This document shows, piece after piece, positions 47,182 to 58,913 of a stretch of DNA of 64,000 nucleotides. A program made the position numbers and the translations under genes. The notes below the pieces were generated by a model. It made no database searches and had not been told where the DNA came from. It saw only the letters and a list, made by a program, of their open reading frames with translations. The DNA lies in contig JASJZC010000001.1 of the NCBI GenBank assembly GCA_037178855.1, positions 2,728,001 through 2,792,000 on the forward strand. The letters are read 5' to 3'. This DNA is from Oscheius sp. JU75 (taxonomy: Eukaryota > Nematoda > Chromadorea > Rhabditida > Rhabditidae). Numbering within the stretch: the first letter of the stretch is position 1; each line of letters starts with the position of its first letter.

Positions 47182-48050
47182 CGCTCTCTCAATGGATGAA
47201 GACAAATGGTTCCTTTAAAGAGTCTGGTATGAGTACTGGTCGACCCGCTAGCATAATCTCTCTACCTATTACCATATGTTCAATCTTTTCCTCCCTCCTG
47301 GATCGTTGAACCCGGTGATCAACTCAGAATATGGGTTACGGTAGTTGGGACATCTCTAAAGACAGGGCTTGTCCTTGATTTATGAGCACCGATACTGGAA
47401 GTCGTCATTATTTGGCAGAAAATCTATTTCGAGTCTCTCATCACAGCAATCCAGCGGATATTCCGCGTTTTCACATAGCCTTTTTCTTATTTGTGCCGAG
47501 AACTATCGGTATTTCTGGTGATTTAAAAAAATGGACCTAATGCTTTGCAAGTTTTGCATGTACAAAGCAGACATAGCGTTTATGCAAAGTACGGACTGTG
47601 TGACCCCGTAACACCCGGACAAACTCATAAACCACATTCTCTGGTGAAGAGACCAATCAGTTTTTGGTTTAGATATCGACAGCGAGACAGAAAGCTCCAA
47701 ACTAACATAAACAGAATCCCGCTTGCGTTTCCTCGTGTTCTTCCATTTCTGTCCAAGTCAAGCTACCGGAGCAGAAGCAAAGTTCTCGTACTGACTTGAT
47801 TACTCCTCCAAATTGTTTGTCGAATAATTATGGTACTTTTTATGCAAAACAATTGTTTCTTCCTAAAATAGCTAGATAGCAGAGTAATAGATTGTTGCAT
47901 CTCTAATGAGCAAGAGTCTTCACTCATCGTCTTAGAACAACTCTGCAATGCCACGTTTCGAGCTATTGAAATTTCTAAATAGGCAAGTTTTGCTAATTGT
48001 TCCCAAAGGGCAAGTCAGTTGGGAGACAAGCGAGTCCGCTGGCCAGTCGG
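47182..48050. other. Intergenic region
   Basis: This 0.87 kb separates the divergent TMEM144-like gene and the intronless gene at 48,051. No exon or repeat is recognised. The frame of the downstream gene remains open upstream to about 47,997, but that part lacks its codon bias. Confidence 0.5.
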
Positions 48051-48512
48051 ATGGGCTGTACTTACAGCAAGCGCCCGAAACAGAGCAACGGAAGTCTGGA
48101 GCCGGCTCGGGCAGCGACGACGAGCAGGAGAAGCAGTCAGAAGAGTCAGAAGATGCCGGAAGAGCTGAAGACGGGTCGAGAGCTGAAGCAGAAGAAGAGC
48201 ACGAAACGAAGGACGCCATTCGTCTATCCGGAAAGTGAAGTGAGTCCTCTGCCGCCGGAGCCGCCTTCCTTCGGTCGGAAAGAGTCGAAGACGAGGAAAA
48301 AGAAGCAATCACCGACGAGACGAGCTGGAACAGTCACAGGACTGCGCGAGTTCGCCCGCGAGGACAAGGATGCCTTTCTCGTCGACCGGATCCGCGTCAA
48401 GGAGAAGAAGAAACAGTACTTGAGCGACGAGGACGAGGATACGATCTACGAGCTTCCGACCAAAATGCCCGAATTCGACTTCAGCAACGAGTTCGAGCAG
48501 GCCTCCTTCTGA
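48051..48512 (+). CDS. Small basic protein with N-terminal Met-Gly-Cys
   Basis: This is an intronless frame of 153 codons. I chose the ATG giving MGCTYSKRPKQSNGS because Gly2-Cys3 followed by Ser6 and Lys7 fits an N-myristoylation plus palmitoylation signal, and because upstream codons are less biased; an in-frame start 18 codons upstream (47,997) is possible. The middle is Lys/Arg/Ser-rich; the end is acidic (SDEDEDTIYELPTKMPEFDF). No known domain is recognised. If acylated, it would attach to membranes through a basic region, in the manner of MARCKS-like proteins. GC-rich codons and absence of introns recall the MSP, SSP and nested Lys-rich genes. Confidence 0.72.
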   Translation: MGCTYSKRPKQSNGSLEPARAATTSRRSSQKSQKMPEELKTGRELKQKKSTKRRTPFVYPESEVSPLPPEPPSFGRKESKTRKKKQSPTRRAGTVTGLREFAREDKDAFLVDRIRVKEKKKQYLSDEDEDTIYELPTKMPEFDFSNEFEQASF

Positions 48513-50083
48513 TCCCGCGACACATATCACAATACAGCTTTAACTGCAGAGGTTTGCTTTTGGGGGGTGGAGACACTAAGAGGGGGAACTAGAACTGTCT
48601 TCTTCTGGACTTTCTATTTCTGCAGCTACGTCTTCAATAGGTACAGTAGGCTCTCGAAATTTTGTCGGACCATTGAACCTTCTAGCCAGTAGACTATCTA
48701 GTTAGATTTTTGGGTCAGTAGGGTGCAGTGACTACCCGAAAACTCTTTGTTGCTTTTTTCCTTTTCTGGGCTATTCAGTTCCTTATACAGTTCCAATATG
48801 TTTAGTGGTCTTTTGGAACTGTCTGCAGTAAGTGACCCGGTACCAATCGGCTTCGTAGTTCCTGACTTTTTGTACCTTTCTGATTATGCTGATTCTCTCT
48901 TTAGCAACTCGACTGCCTAACTATGTGGAGCCATTAACTGTTACCCTGCAATAACAGATGATCAGTTCCTTCAGACTACTGGAGACATACAGCCAGTTCT
49001 CACACGGCTTGCTCATGAGAGTTTCTCAACCCGATGGTCTTTGTGAGTCTCACAGAATGAAAGGCATTGGAATCGAGTGAACGAGGTTGACTCTTTGTTC
49101 CCTTGTCCCAATAGCTGTCTCTCTGTTTCTCTGTCTTCCGGTCTTTCTCCTTTGGTAAGAGTACTCCGGACTCATTACCAATTGTAGTGAAGATCCCCTG
49201 CAAGTGTTTGCCATAACTCAAAACTTACTGGAGAGAATTTTGCCGCCTTGGGCTCAAATTCCCTGAGGGGCAGTTGTTCCTCCCGGAAGCAATTGAATTA
49301 TCCCCTTTTTCGTAGCTAAAAGACTCTCACACGGCTCACTGACTCCTCAAAAATCTCTTCTCCTCCCCAATTTTTCGCTCTCCTTCCGAAGAGCGCGCAC
49401 CAAAAAGAAAGAAGAAGAATAGGGTCTATTGTCCGAGAGAGGAATGAATGAGAGGTGCAGGAGTCGATGTGTCTGCTCTTTCGTAACTCCATTAGCTAGA
49501 AGGCATGCGAGGCGGCCGGGCGTCGCGGCTCTCTGCCAGCCGGCTGTCAGCTCATTGATTGCTTATCCCGCACCTGAATGGATATCGGGGCGAGCAGGAG
49601 AAAGAGGGAGAGAGGGGGTCAGTCGAGTTGACCCCCCAGGGCGGCTGTCCTATCGACTCTGTTCTTCTTAATCGATTCTCTTTCTCCACGACTCGTCGAG
49701 TCCAAAAACCCTTTCATCACATAGGAACCCTCCTCCTCATCCTATGAGAATCCTTGATGTTTACCCAGACTCACCTCCCCCAGTCGATTTCCTCCGAATC
49801 AAATCACAAATTCATGGACCACTGAAAAAAAACGATTTTCGGAGCTCTCCTTCTCCTGTTTACGTCTCCACTGGCTGGGTTTTATATCTCGGTCCGTTCT
49901 TTCCAAGATTTTTGTCCATTCCTAGAGCTGCTGGGCTTGGGTTTTGATCTTGTACTTTCCTTTCGCAGTTAAAAATAGATTTTCGGGACTTGCTGTCACA
50001 GAAGTCGTAGCTACACTCTTCAGAGCAGTTGTGCGCGCAAGTCCACCTTTTGTCGCGTTTTTTTACAAGGAATAATTTTCCAA

Positions 50084-50145
50084 ACTGTTGATCTTCTGCA
50101 AAGTTATAGAACAGATGAAAAGCTACAACTTTACATAACATCAAT
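50084..50145. repeat. Short palindromic repeat copy
   Basis: GTTGATCTTCTGCAAAGTTATAG and CTACAACTTTACATAACATC are the arms. Confidence 0.65.
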
Positions 50146-50272
50146 AAACGTACAAATAATTTATTTGGCAAGAAATAACGGCTGCAGACTCGGAAAGTCT
50201 GCTTCTTGTGGAATATCGCGGAGCGTTTGTACAAATTCTGACTCCTGGAAACCTTTATGACTATTTTGAACT

Positions 50273-50327
50273 AATACAACTTGTAGAGCAGATTTGTGTC
50301 TACAAATTTGTAGAACATTGCAAAATT
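50273..50327. repeat. Short palindromic repeat copy (diverged)
   Basis: ACAACTTGTAGAGCAGATTT and CTACAAATTTGTAGAACATTG are the arms; this copy lies about 130 bp from the previous one. Confidence 0.5.
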
Positions 50328-51202
50328 GGATGGTGCTTTCTTGAGGCGGAAGAGCAGCATCAAAAATAACAACCAAGAGCGCTGTTCTCTTAACAATGTA
50401 ACGCAGGAGAAGTTTTTTGATAAGCGCTCAGAGGGACTGTTTAATCGATTAAGTTATAATACAAGGAGTTCAATCCTAACTCTTTCTACGAGTTCATCGT
50501 TTTCATAAACGTCTCTTTCCTCGCCTCCTCAGCCCATAACCGAATTGCCTCCCGCTCCAACTCAAAACCGCCTCCTCTCGAATTTCATCTCTCTCTTTCG
50601 GTTCTCGCTCTCTAACGAGAATAGAACCCCATTTCAAAACGGTCAGCTGACTTTCAAGCTTTTTTTTTCGGTGAGAGAAGAGCCGCGTCACGCAAATGAC
50701 TTCACAAATGAGTTGTGGCAGTCGCTTGTTAGTGCGATTGAGAGCGGCACGCGCATCGGGATTCTTGGCTGTGAATGGCCGTTTCGTTCAGAATTACTTG
50801 TCTATCTCTCTGTTTCCCTGTCTCTCTGAACCTCTCCAGATCTTTCTTCCCAATCCATCACTCTTTTGCAAGCTGCCAAGTAGTTCTCTCGGTCAGTCGA
50901 GTGTTTCTCCAGATGAGCCGTCAATTGTCTGTCCCAATGAACAAACAGCTCGAGCCGCCCCCGTAGCCCTCCACGGCGATCTCTTCCTCGGCAGCTTTCT
51001 CCCTCAAAATGCAATCCTTTGCGCGCGCGAGTCTCCTGCCTAATTTCGGGTCAGAAATCAGCATCACGGAGTCCACGTGACCTCCCGGAGGCGCGCGACA
51101 TCTGGAACACTACACACATCTTTACACATTTTCTTTGCTCCCAACAGCCATCTCTCTCCCGATCTTCCTGCTTCCACAATTTCCTAATTTTTAGCGTCCA
51201 CA

Positions 51203-54160
51203 ATGAGTGAGAGGCCTCTGCTCGGTCTTAGGTCTGAAAAAAATGTCAACTAACAGTAGTCATTGTTTGAGAGTTCACGCCATAACCAAACAGTTTGACT
51301 CATCTTTTGTTACAAAATAATCCTCTGTTGTTTGGTCTTCCCACATTCAGAGACTATACAACTGTATTCTGTTTTCAGGCGGGTCCCCAGCCGGCCGATG
51401 GCCGCATTCCGTCGAAGGGTGAGTACTTCGTTCTCTTCATGACTTCGTCATTCGCTAGGCTAAACAAAGTGAGCTTTACTGCATGTTGTGAGCATGCCAA
51501 TGCGATGTGACTGGAGGGTTACGGAACACTCCATAAAAGCCTTTTTGCTGGAGCAATGCTGATTGTGGTACATCTGATGATAGAAAAAAACTTTTTGAAG
51601 ATGTTTTCGGCAGTTTCGTGAATAGAGAAATGAGTTTTACTTAGTCGGGAAGTGAACCTATCCCCTCTTGTTTTGTAGTCGAAGCGCTATATAACCGACT
51701 GAGCCATGTGGGCAAAGACCGCGCCAACTTTGCCGAAGACACATGATTGAAGTTGGAAAGAAGTTGCTGTAAGTTATTCGGAGTTACGAAGAAACTTTCG
51801 AGCTTGTTCATGTCTTCAAAAATGAGCCTATTGCTATACCCTTGGCAGCTTACTGTAGTGCAACTTTGCTTTTGAAATCACAGCAAAGAGACCGGTAACG
51901 CTAGTCTTTGTCAAACGGAAACCCAGACCACTGAGACTGACGACATCCGTCAGCAACCCCAGCCGAATTGGACATTCCATGAATAAGCGAGCATTTTTTT
52001 GTTGCAGAACAGCGGGGACTCGGACTGGGATCACCACGATACCGATGACCTGCTCGACGCGGGAAATCGGGAGGGAGCTAGACGAGATGCCGAGAGGCAA
52101 GCATCGCTGCAGCTCGAGAGGGCCAAGTACAAGCCGGTAGCTTTCGCCGTCTGTACGAATGTCGACTTTGATGGGACCGTCGACGACGATTCACCAGTCC
52201 ATGGGGCTGCTGTCAGCTTTAAGGCCAAGGACTTCCTGCACATCAAAGAGGTATGTATGTTCCAGACACTATCAGCGTCTCTCTGTCTCTGTGCCTCTCT
52301 GCTATTGTCACTGTTCAGAAGCAGTGTAGCGTCTACTACTGACTCTTGTCAATAGGTGTTTTGCTAATTAGAAAGAGCTACCAGAACTATGGAGACTGTG
52401 CATTGCGAAACAAAGCAACTTTGTTGCAAAACTCCCAGACACATCTCCCAAACTGGCTTGACTTGTAAAGAGTAATTGTTGTCACAAAGTATCTTTTCCA
52501 AATAGCCAATAGGGCTTCAGACAGATACACACAGAGACTTTTTGGCATTTAGAACACGGTCGTAATTAGGAACAGACTACCATTACTACTCGTTAGCGAC
52601 TCTCACTTTTACTCTCTCAAACCCAACCCTATTGTTCCAGAAATACAACAATGACTGGTGGATAGGACGTCTGGTCAAAGAGAATCACGACCTTGGCTTT
52701 ATTCCCAGTCCGGCCAAGTTGGAATCTCTTCGACAGCAGGGAGTGAAAACTGGCAAATTGTAAGTCTTTTCGAGTTAGCTTTGGATAGAGACAATTCAAG
52801 CAAGCAGTCAACGTCAACCTCAAATCTTGGAGCTCTGGACAACATGATGCCGAAGAGCGGATCGAGGAGTTCATCCCCACCGACACCGGCAGATGATGAT
52901 GAGTTGGCGCATCAGAAAATGGGTTCAATAGTGACGACGCCTCCGACGAAGGAGAAGAAGAAACTCATTTTCAAGAAGGTTGGTCGGATGGAAGAGGAGA
53001 CAGAGATATAGAGAGACACAATCAATTCAAAGTACTGTTCAGCAAGAAAACGTCACTCCCTATGACGTAGTCCCTTCGATGCGACCTGTCGTCCTGGTCG
53101 GTCCATCCTTGAAAGGCTACGAGGTGACGGACATGATGCAGAAGGCCGTCTTCGACTACTTGAAACACCGCTTTGAGGGCAGGTGAGCAGATTTCCTGTT
53201 TCTGTCAACATTCTTTCAATTCAGAATCATAATCACGCGGGTAACTGCCGACATCTCTTTAGCCAAACGATCCCTTCTGAACAATCCGAGCAAGAGAGCT
53301 CTTATGGAACGAGCAAATTCTAGGACAAGCAACAGTTTAGGTTCGTTTCCTCACTTTTTCTGTTACAAGGAATGACTTCAGCTGAAATCCAGACAGAAAT
53401 CGAGAGAATCTTCGAGCTGGCTAGATCGATGCAGCTGGTTGTACTGGATTGTGACACGATCAACCATCCCTCACAGTTGGCCAAGACATCGCTGGCTCCA
53501 ATCCATGTATACATCAAGATCAGTTCTCCGAAGGTCTTGCAAAGACTCATCAAGTCCCGATCGAAGTCACAAAGTAGGAATATGAATGTCCAGATGGTGG
53601 CAGCGGAAAAGCTGGCTCAATGTCCGCAGGTTGGTTCAGTCTCACTGTCCCTATTCCGAACCAATTTCAGGATCTCTTCGACTTGGTCCTTGACGAGAAC
53701 CAGCTGGAAGACGCCTGTGAACACCTGGCCGACTTCTTGGAAACCTACTGGAGAGCAACACATCCACCAGTCCGCTCTCCACCAAGAATAAAAAGGAATC
53801 CGATGGAGAATCGCGGCCCGAGCACGCTCTTCACACCGGCTCAAATGATGCAGGTAAGCCCATTTCATGGTCAACAAGTGGCCTCAAAAAAACCCTTTAC
53901 TCAAATCTCTATTGCAGGGCGTGAATTCTTCAGGAGGAATGAACCTGGCCCCAATGAATCAAGGTGCACCGTACGCAAATGGCGGTCCTCGACCCATGCT
54001 CCAGATCAACGTCCAGCCCAGTTCGGCCAATGGCGGTAGCTATGGTCAGCCACCAACGGCTGCAGCTGTAGCCGCTCAGAATCGCACTGCTCCAGCGGCA
54101 CCCTATTATGATGACGGCTTCGATAACTATCAGGCCCCTCGCGGTACTTACCGCTACTAA
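51203..54160 (+). CDS. ccb-1: Voltage-gated calcium channel beta subunit (CCB-1)
   Basis: About ten exons run from [14 protein letters not shown] (51,203) to TAA at 54,158. The conserved N-terminal unit reads [20 protein letters not shown] and [20 protein letters not shown] (SH3), then a variable HOOK loop, then the guanylate-kinase-like domain: [95 protein letters not shown] and [20 protein letters not shown]. The wording is almost that of vertebrate CACNB. The subunit binds the alpha-1 I-II linker and brings L-type channels to the surface of muscle and neurons. The C-terminus is Gly/Asn/Pro-rich. A non-coding leader exon is possible. Phase agreement of the first two exons supports the start. 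Confidence 0.96.
51641..51712 (-). repeat. tRNA-derived relic
   Basis: On the minus strand CATGGCTCAGTCGGTTATATAG is a good D arm/A-box and GGATAGGTTCACTTCCCG a B-box-like T arm. It lies in a ccb-1 intron. The stems are decayed. Confidence 0.65.
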
Positions 54161-54439
54161 ACGAGTAACTGACATCTCCTGCTGAGCTCACAGCTCCGAA
54201 AACAAGCCCCCAACCCTTTCACTGTATGATAAGATATATTTATAGATATTCTATTGGAGAGAAGTGATAAATTGTCTTTTCGCAACGAGATTTGTCTTAC
54301 TATCTCTCTGTCTCGTTGTCTCTTTGTCTCTCTATCATCAGTAGAAAAGCTAAAGTTCCAAGTCCCAACCTATATGCTCGACAAGTCAAGGATAACTCTT
54401 GTCCTGCCAGAACTCGTCGAGTCTAATCCCAAGGAAGAG

Positions 54440-54447
54440 TATAAAAG
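54440..54447 (+). promoter_or_regulatory. TATA box of the SSP gene
   Basis: TATAAAAG lies 66-73 bp before the start codon, in the same GTATAAAAGG context as the MSP promoter. It is kept in the broken copy at 5,962-5,969. Confidence 0.75.
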
Positions 54448-54512
54448 GAGCGAGTTCCAGAGAGAGCTCATTCGAGTCGTCAGCAGTCGTGAGAAGCAGC
54501 AGCAAGAAGAAG

Positions 54513-54839
54513 ATGTCTCTCAACGTCGATCCCGTCCTCGCCACCTTCCCAGCCTCTGGAGGAAGCGCCACTGTCAAGATCATCTCCCAGGCCGACAGCC
54601 GCATGGCTTTCAAGGTCAAGTCCTCGAACAACGAGCACTACCGCGTCCGTCCCGTCTATGGATTCGTCGAGGCCAAGCAGGAGACCAATCTGGAGATCAG
54701 TCGCTCGATGGGACCGGCCAAGGAGGACAAGCTCGTGATCCAGTGGGCTGAGGTTCCAGCCGAAGAGACTGACGCCCAAGCTCCGTTCAAGGCGGGAGCT
54801 CAGTCCGGAGAAGTCGTCTTTCCCGTCAAGGCCGAGTAG
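54513..54839 (+). CDS. Small MSP-domain sperm protein (SSP type)
   Basis: This intronless gene encodes a 108-residue protein, essentially a single MSP domain: MSLNVDPVLATFPASGGSAT, DSRMAFKVKSSNNEHYRVRP, VYGFVEAKQETNLEI and AKEDKLVIQWAEVP. This wording matches nematode SSP proteins (sperm-specific class P, about 109 residues), which share the MSP fold but do not build the same filaments. A strong TATA box precedes it and AAATAAAG follows within about 10 bp of the stop. The open frame extends upstream, but the broken paralogue's similarity and the TATA position support this ATG. It lies 350 bp downstream of ccb-1 but has its own promoter. Confidence 0.94.
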   Translation: MSLNVDPVLATFPASGGSATVKIISQADSRMAFKVKSSNNEHYRVRPVYGFVEAKQETNLEISRSMGPAKEDKLVIQWAEVPAEETDAQAPFKAGAQSGEVVFPVKAE

Positions 54840-55408
54840 CCAAAAATAAAGTATTGGACTCGACTGGACGTGTGTTCTTTTTTTAGTAGTCTTTCTTTGG
54901 TGTTCCTTCAAGTGATCGTCTTCGTGTCTCGCCTGCTGCTCTATACGAACCGTCTTCCCGTTATCATGATGCCCCTCCCACCTGTCTCTTTTCAACGCTA
55001 CAGTACCGTTCTTGTTTCAAGACGAACTACAGTCGTCCTACAGTCAGTTCCACCATGTTCTTTTCAGAAACATGATGCTGCTCCTCTTTGCTGTCGCGTA
55101 GAAGTCACGAGCCTTCCACATGTTCTTGCTTTTAAAATCGGAAGTAGTCTCTCTGCCTCTCTGTCCATTGTTGCAATATTTTTATTCAATACCAATGGGC
55201 TAAGGCGCAAGTCTTACAAGCAGCGTACAAGTAGCAACACGTTGGCAATGCTGAAACACAGAGGCAACCGGATTGGAGGCGTGGTAGAGAGAAATGGTAG
55301 TTGAATTTTGGACATATGAAGAACCAGTTTTGAAAGTTAAGACTACGCCGTGAAAAGTGAATTTGTGTGTGTGTACTGTGGAAAGAAGAGAAGAGGAAGG
55401 GAAGAGAA
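54840..55408. other. Intergenic region, convergent 3' ends
   Basis: The SSP poly(A) signal AATAAA is at about 54,845. The rest separates SSP and the Scribbler-like gene, whose stop codon is at 55,409-55,411. No exon is recognised. Confidence 0.6.
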
Positions 55409-58102
55409 TCAAGGCTTCGTATTGAACATTTGGTACTGCCCTGCCTGAAGAGCCTGTAAGGCTGCTATTTCCTGAGCATTTGGCATGGGCTGCATATAAC
55501 CTGCCCGTCCTCCACCCATCATTTGTTGCATCATCAGCTGCTGTATCTGGGCCGCCTGGTACATTTGAGCCTGCATCTGGGCAGCCTGGCTTGGGCCCGG
55601 TCCTAAAAGTGATTTAAAATGAGCAAAGTGGATTGGTACCTTGCTGATGCATCATCGGATGGAAGCCTCTGGACTGAGCAGGGGATGCCACTGTCTTCGA
55701 GGCGGAATCTGACACGTTAGAGGCTGAACTTGTCCGAACGTCACGAGTCGGTGTCACGACAGCACTGCTGGCCGGGGCTGAGAATGGAGAGACGAAGGTG
55801 GCAGCTGGGATCAGAAGACCGTTCGCTAAAAGCTCGACTTGTTCTTGCGCCTCCGTCAATCTATCTCTCCGTCTATCTGCCTACTCACCCCTTGGAGAAG
55901 CAGCAATGGGAGGAACAACCTGAGTCGGCTGGACTATGGCAGCTTGTAGAGTCTTCTCAGCTTGTGGGGTGGTCGGAACTGAATTTGTCTTTGAAAAAGC
56001 ATAGTCTAGCGGCGCACCAGAAGAAGTAGACGGTCTATTGGTATCCCCTCCTGCCCTCGGCTCCTCTTTCAAAAGAACTGGAGCCGCATCATCAGAAATA
56101 TCGGAGAAACGCCCGTCCGACTGTTCATCTTTTATATCACCGTTTGTCTCCGTTTTCTGCAAAACATGACTGAAAGAATGTACAAGACTCTCACCTCTAA
56201 CTTAGGCTTCACATCAAAGGAAAGACCTTCGGTGTCTGTTTGGACAGAGACCATCGTTTTTGGTAGGCTGTCGACCAGGGTCTGGGTACTGTTGTTCTCG
56301 AAGATGACCTAAATATGGACCAGTAAAAGGAAAACTTATAATGATTACAGATCTCTTTTTGTGGATTGTTGAAATGTGATATTCCATTTCGGCCGAGGTG
56401 GGATAGGCATGTTCACAGCCGTCTTCCGGACAGTAATGGAGAGAGGCACTGGAATGTACAGAGTGCAATGAATAGCCGTAGTCACTGTCACTTTGTCAAC
56501 TACACAAACCTGTTGACTTCGACGAGCTTGACGGATCCTCCACTACAACTGCTATCCCTAGTATCACAAAGACCCGTGACATCCAGATCCTCCTCGTCCT
56601 CTGAACAATTTCCATTAGATTAAACGCGTTATACCCATACCATCAGCCTTGTTCTTTTTCTTGGCCTCCTGTCCACGTACCCGTTTTTTCGGAGTGTTAC
56701 CCAGTCCATTCTTCTCGCTCTCGCTCACATTGTTGTTGTTCAGTGCCATCCTTAAACCACTTATTGATATCTGGTAAACTGTATTCCACCTCTTCTTAGC
56801 AAAGTTGGCGAATCCGGGCGGCTCACCGTCCGTCAAAATACCCGAAAGTTCTCGATCCTTCCATTTGGCCGAGACGTAGACAGTGTCGGTGCCCTCGAGA
56901 CGACAGACAACGGTCATTTGGATGGTGAATGAAGAGCCGGCTTCCATTTCGAAAACGGATTCTTCTAGATCTGCCTGAGAGGCTTCGGACTGGACGCAGG
57001 TACTCTTCTCGACCATTGACTGAAATGATAGATATTGGTTTTTCGATGTTCTGATATGGCAATATACGGTGGGAGACAAAGCTAGGTCGTGTCTCTCTAT
57101 CTCTATCCTCTGGGTATCGCACTGTTCCTGTGTCTTTCAGACTGCGTACCAACTCATGTACCCTATAAGGTACGTATGACAAAGAGAGAGTTGGCCCGAG
57201 CCTGGAGACTTCCCCGATTTACCGCGCAATGAAAAATTCTTTCACTCACCACTTTAGATCTCTTAATAGCCGTTTCGACTTGTGCTGACTGTGTCTCTGA
57301 ATCACCGTTAGCCCTCTTCCTGTCTGGGGTAGATCTGGAAAAGGAAGATTTTAATAAACACTGGATTCAAGAATTCAAAAGAAAGGCTAAAAGATAAAAT
57401 GATTGGAAACTTACACGGCGGAATTTACATCTTCGACTTTTTTCGGCGTTATTGGGTATGACGAGGTGTCCATCTCGTCGTCTTCTAATTCGCCCTCTTC
57501 CCGGCTACTGTTCAAACCTTCATTGTCAGAAAAGGTCCATTTTCTATGATCTAACCAACCTGTATTTGGGTCAATACCATGTAAGGTGCTGTCTTCACCG
57601 AGATCTGCGACGGAAGTATTTACAACTGAAAGTAAATGGTACTGATTTGTAAAAGGGAAACAAAATTAAATCGTAACCACAAGTAGCGACTCAGAAAGGC
57701 GCCAAAACTGACAGTACTTTTGGCAGGAGTTCATACAGCATTAACTTCAATGTTTTCGGCCGAACTTCTCTTGGTCACACATTTTTCTTCTCATTTTAAT
57801 CCCCTTATCACTACTTTCCCTTCAAAACACGTGTGAAAACATTGTGAAAGATATTTTACAGCATTTCGAGCAATTTTTCCACGCATAAAATGGTCAAAAC
57901 GTCTGCAGAAATATTTGCCTTGTTCAAAGAAGTCTAAAAGACAAGACTTCTCTATTTTTCCGTCAGTATTTGACAAATTTATTAGTAAATCAACTCAATT
58001 TGTTTACTTACGTGGAGACGCCTTGTGCTTTTCCAAATCACCATTGGACTGGTCGTGCTCATCGATTAGAAGGCCATCACGATCCTCATCGTCGTCAAAC
58101 AT
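55409..58102 (-). CDS. Scribbler / ZNF608-ZNF609-like nuclear protein
   Basis: About eight exons chain from MFDDDEDRDGLLIDEHDQSN (start 58,102) to QYQMFNTKP. An acidic N-terminus is followed by TPDRKRANGDSETQ, then a module matching the ZNF608/609 N-terminal domain: VEKSTCVQSEAS, MEAGSSFTIQMTVVCRLEGT, VYVSAKWKDRELSGILTDGE, PPGFANF (family: EPGTSVNLEGIVW, VVNVTWRNKTYVGTLLD, APPRF). The single C2H2 finger, LHYCPEDGCEHAYPTSAEME with YHISTIH, matches the family finger [20 protein letters not shown]. After it, FSDISDDAAP parallels YSDISDAGED. The tail is Gln/Met/Ala-rich. Family roles are transcription and neural or muscle development. Assignment rests on order and wording and was not tested by search. 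Confidence 0.82.
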
Positions 58103-58913
58103 TACCCGAGACAGATCTGTAATGATTTTGTGATTAGAATGGAGTTTGGTAAGAAGAGAAATTAAAGTAAACAAGGTTCGGATCTTAGAAAAAGGTTGTG
58201 ATAAGAACGGGAAAGTTTTCGATAATTTCCAAGGCATTTTCTTCCTTCAAAGAGCAATTATGAACTTTTGTCAGTTCAGTATTCCTTCTAATCTTCTCTC
58301 TCAATCTTTACGAACAGAAGAATACAGATGAAAGACTTTAGAAGGTCAAGTAATGTGACGTGACGCGAGTTAAAGGACTGTCCGTCGGTTCTTCTTCTAA
58401 ACGTGCCCCAGTGCGGTCGACAAATTTGCGCGCGAGAGTTGAGAACTCATAAGCCGACACCCTGTAGTTACCCAGTTTTGACCTTTTATGGGCAAGACAC
58501 CAGATTGATCATAGTAGCTTGCTTTTTATGGCTTTCCATTGGGTTTGTTCCATCTCTACTCAGTTTCGCTCTTGGTTGTCTTTCATCCTGTTTCTTTAGC
58601 CAAAACACTGGTCAAGTACGCGAAAGGCACGAAATAGCTTGGGAGATTAAATTTGCAAATTTGTACAAACCCGCGCTTTTACAATTTCAAATCAACGGAT
58701 GAGAGTGAAGGAAAAAGCGACATCTTCCCACTTATATGATATCCTCCTGCTTTTCATGGCTGTTTTTGTCGATTTTTTTATTCGAGACAGGCCCTGGAAC
58801 CGCTTTATACACAAAAATATTTGTATTGTGCTGTAAAATAACATTTTCCTGTACCTTCTTCCATAGCTCACTTTTTATCCTACTCAAAATCATTTTCAGG
58901 ATCCACCAAATGA
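58103..58913. other. Shared upstream region of the Scribbler-like and cyclin E genes
   Basis: This 0.8 kb lies between divergent starts and should hold both promoters. A TTTTCAG acceptor ends at about 58,899, 14 nt before the cyclin E ATG. No exon is recognised. Confidence 0.5.

Larger units (their letters stand above)
48513..51202. other. Gene-poor region upstream of ccb-1
   Basis: These 2.7 kb hold two palindromic repeats and a GC-rich patch at about 49,490-49,650 but no recognised exon. The right end should contain the ccb-1 promoter and perhaps untranslated 5' exons. Confidence 0.55.

Noticed and set aside
48010-48310. Minus-strand open frames overlapping the MGC gene
   Set aside because: They are mirror frames of GC-biased codons of the plus-strand gene and have no independent motifs.
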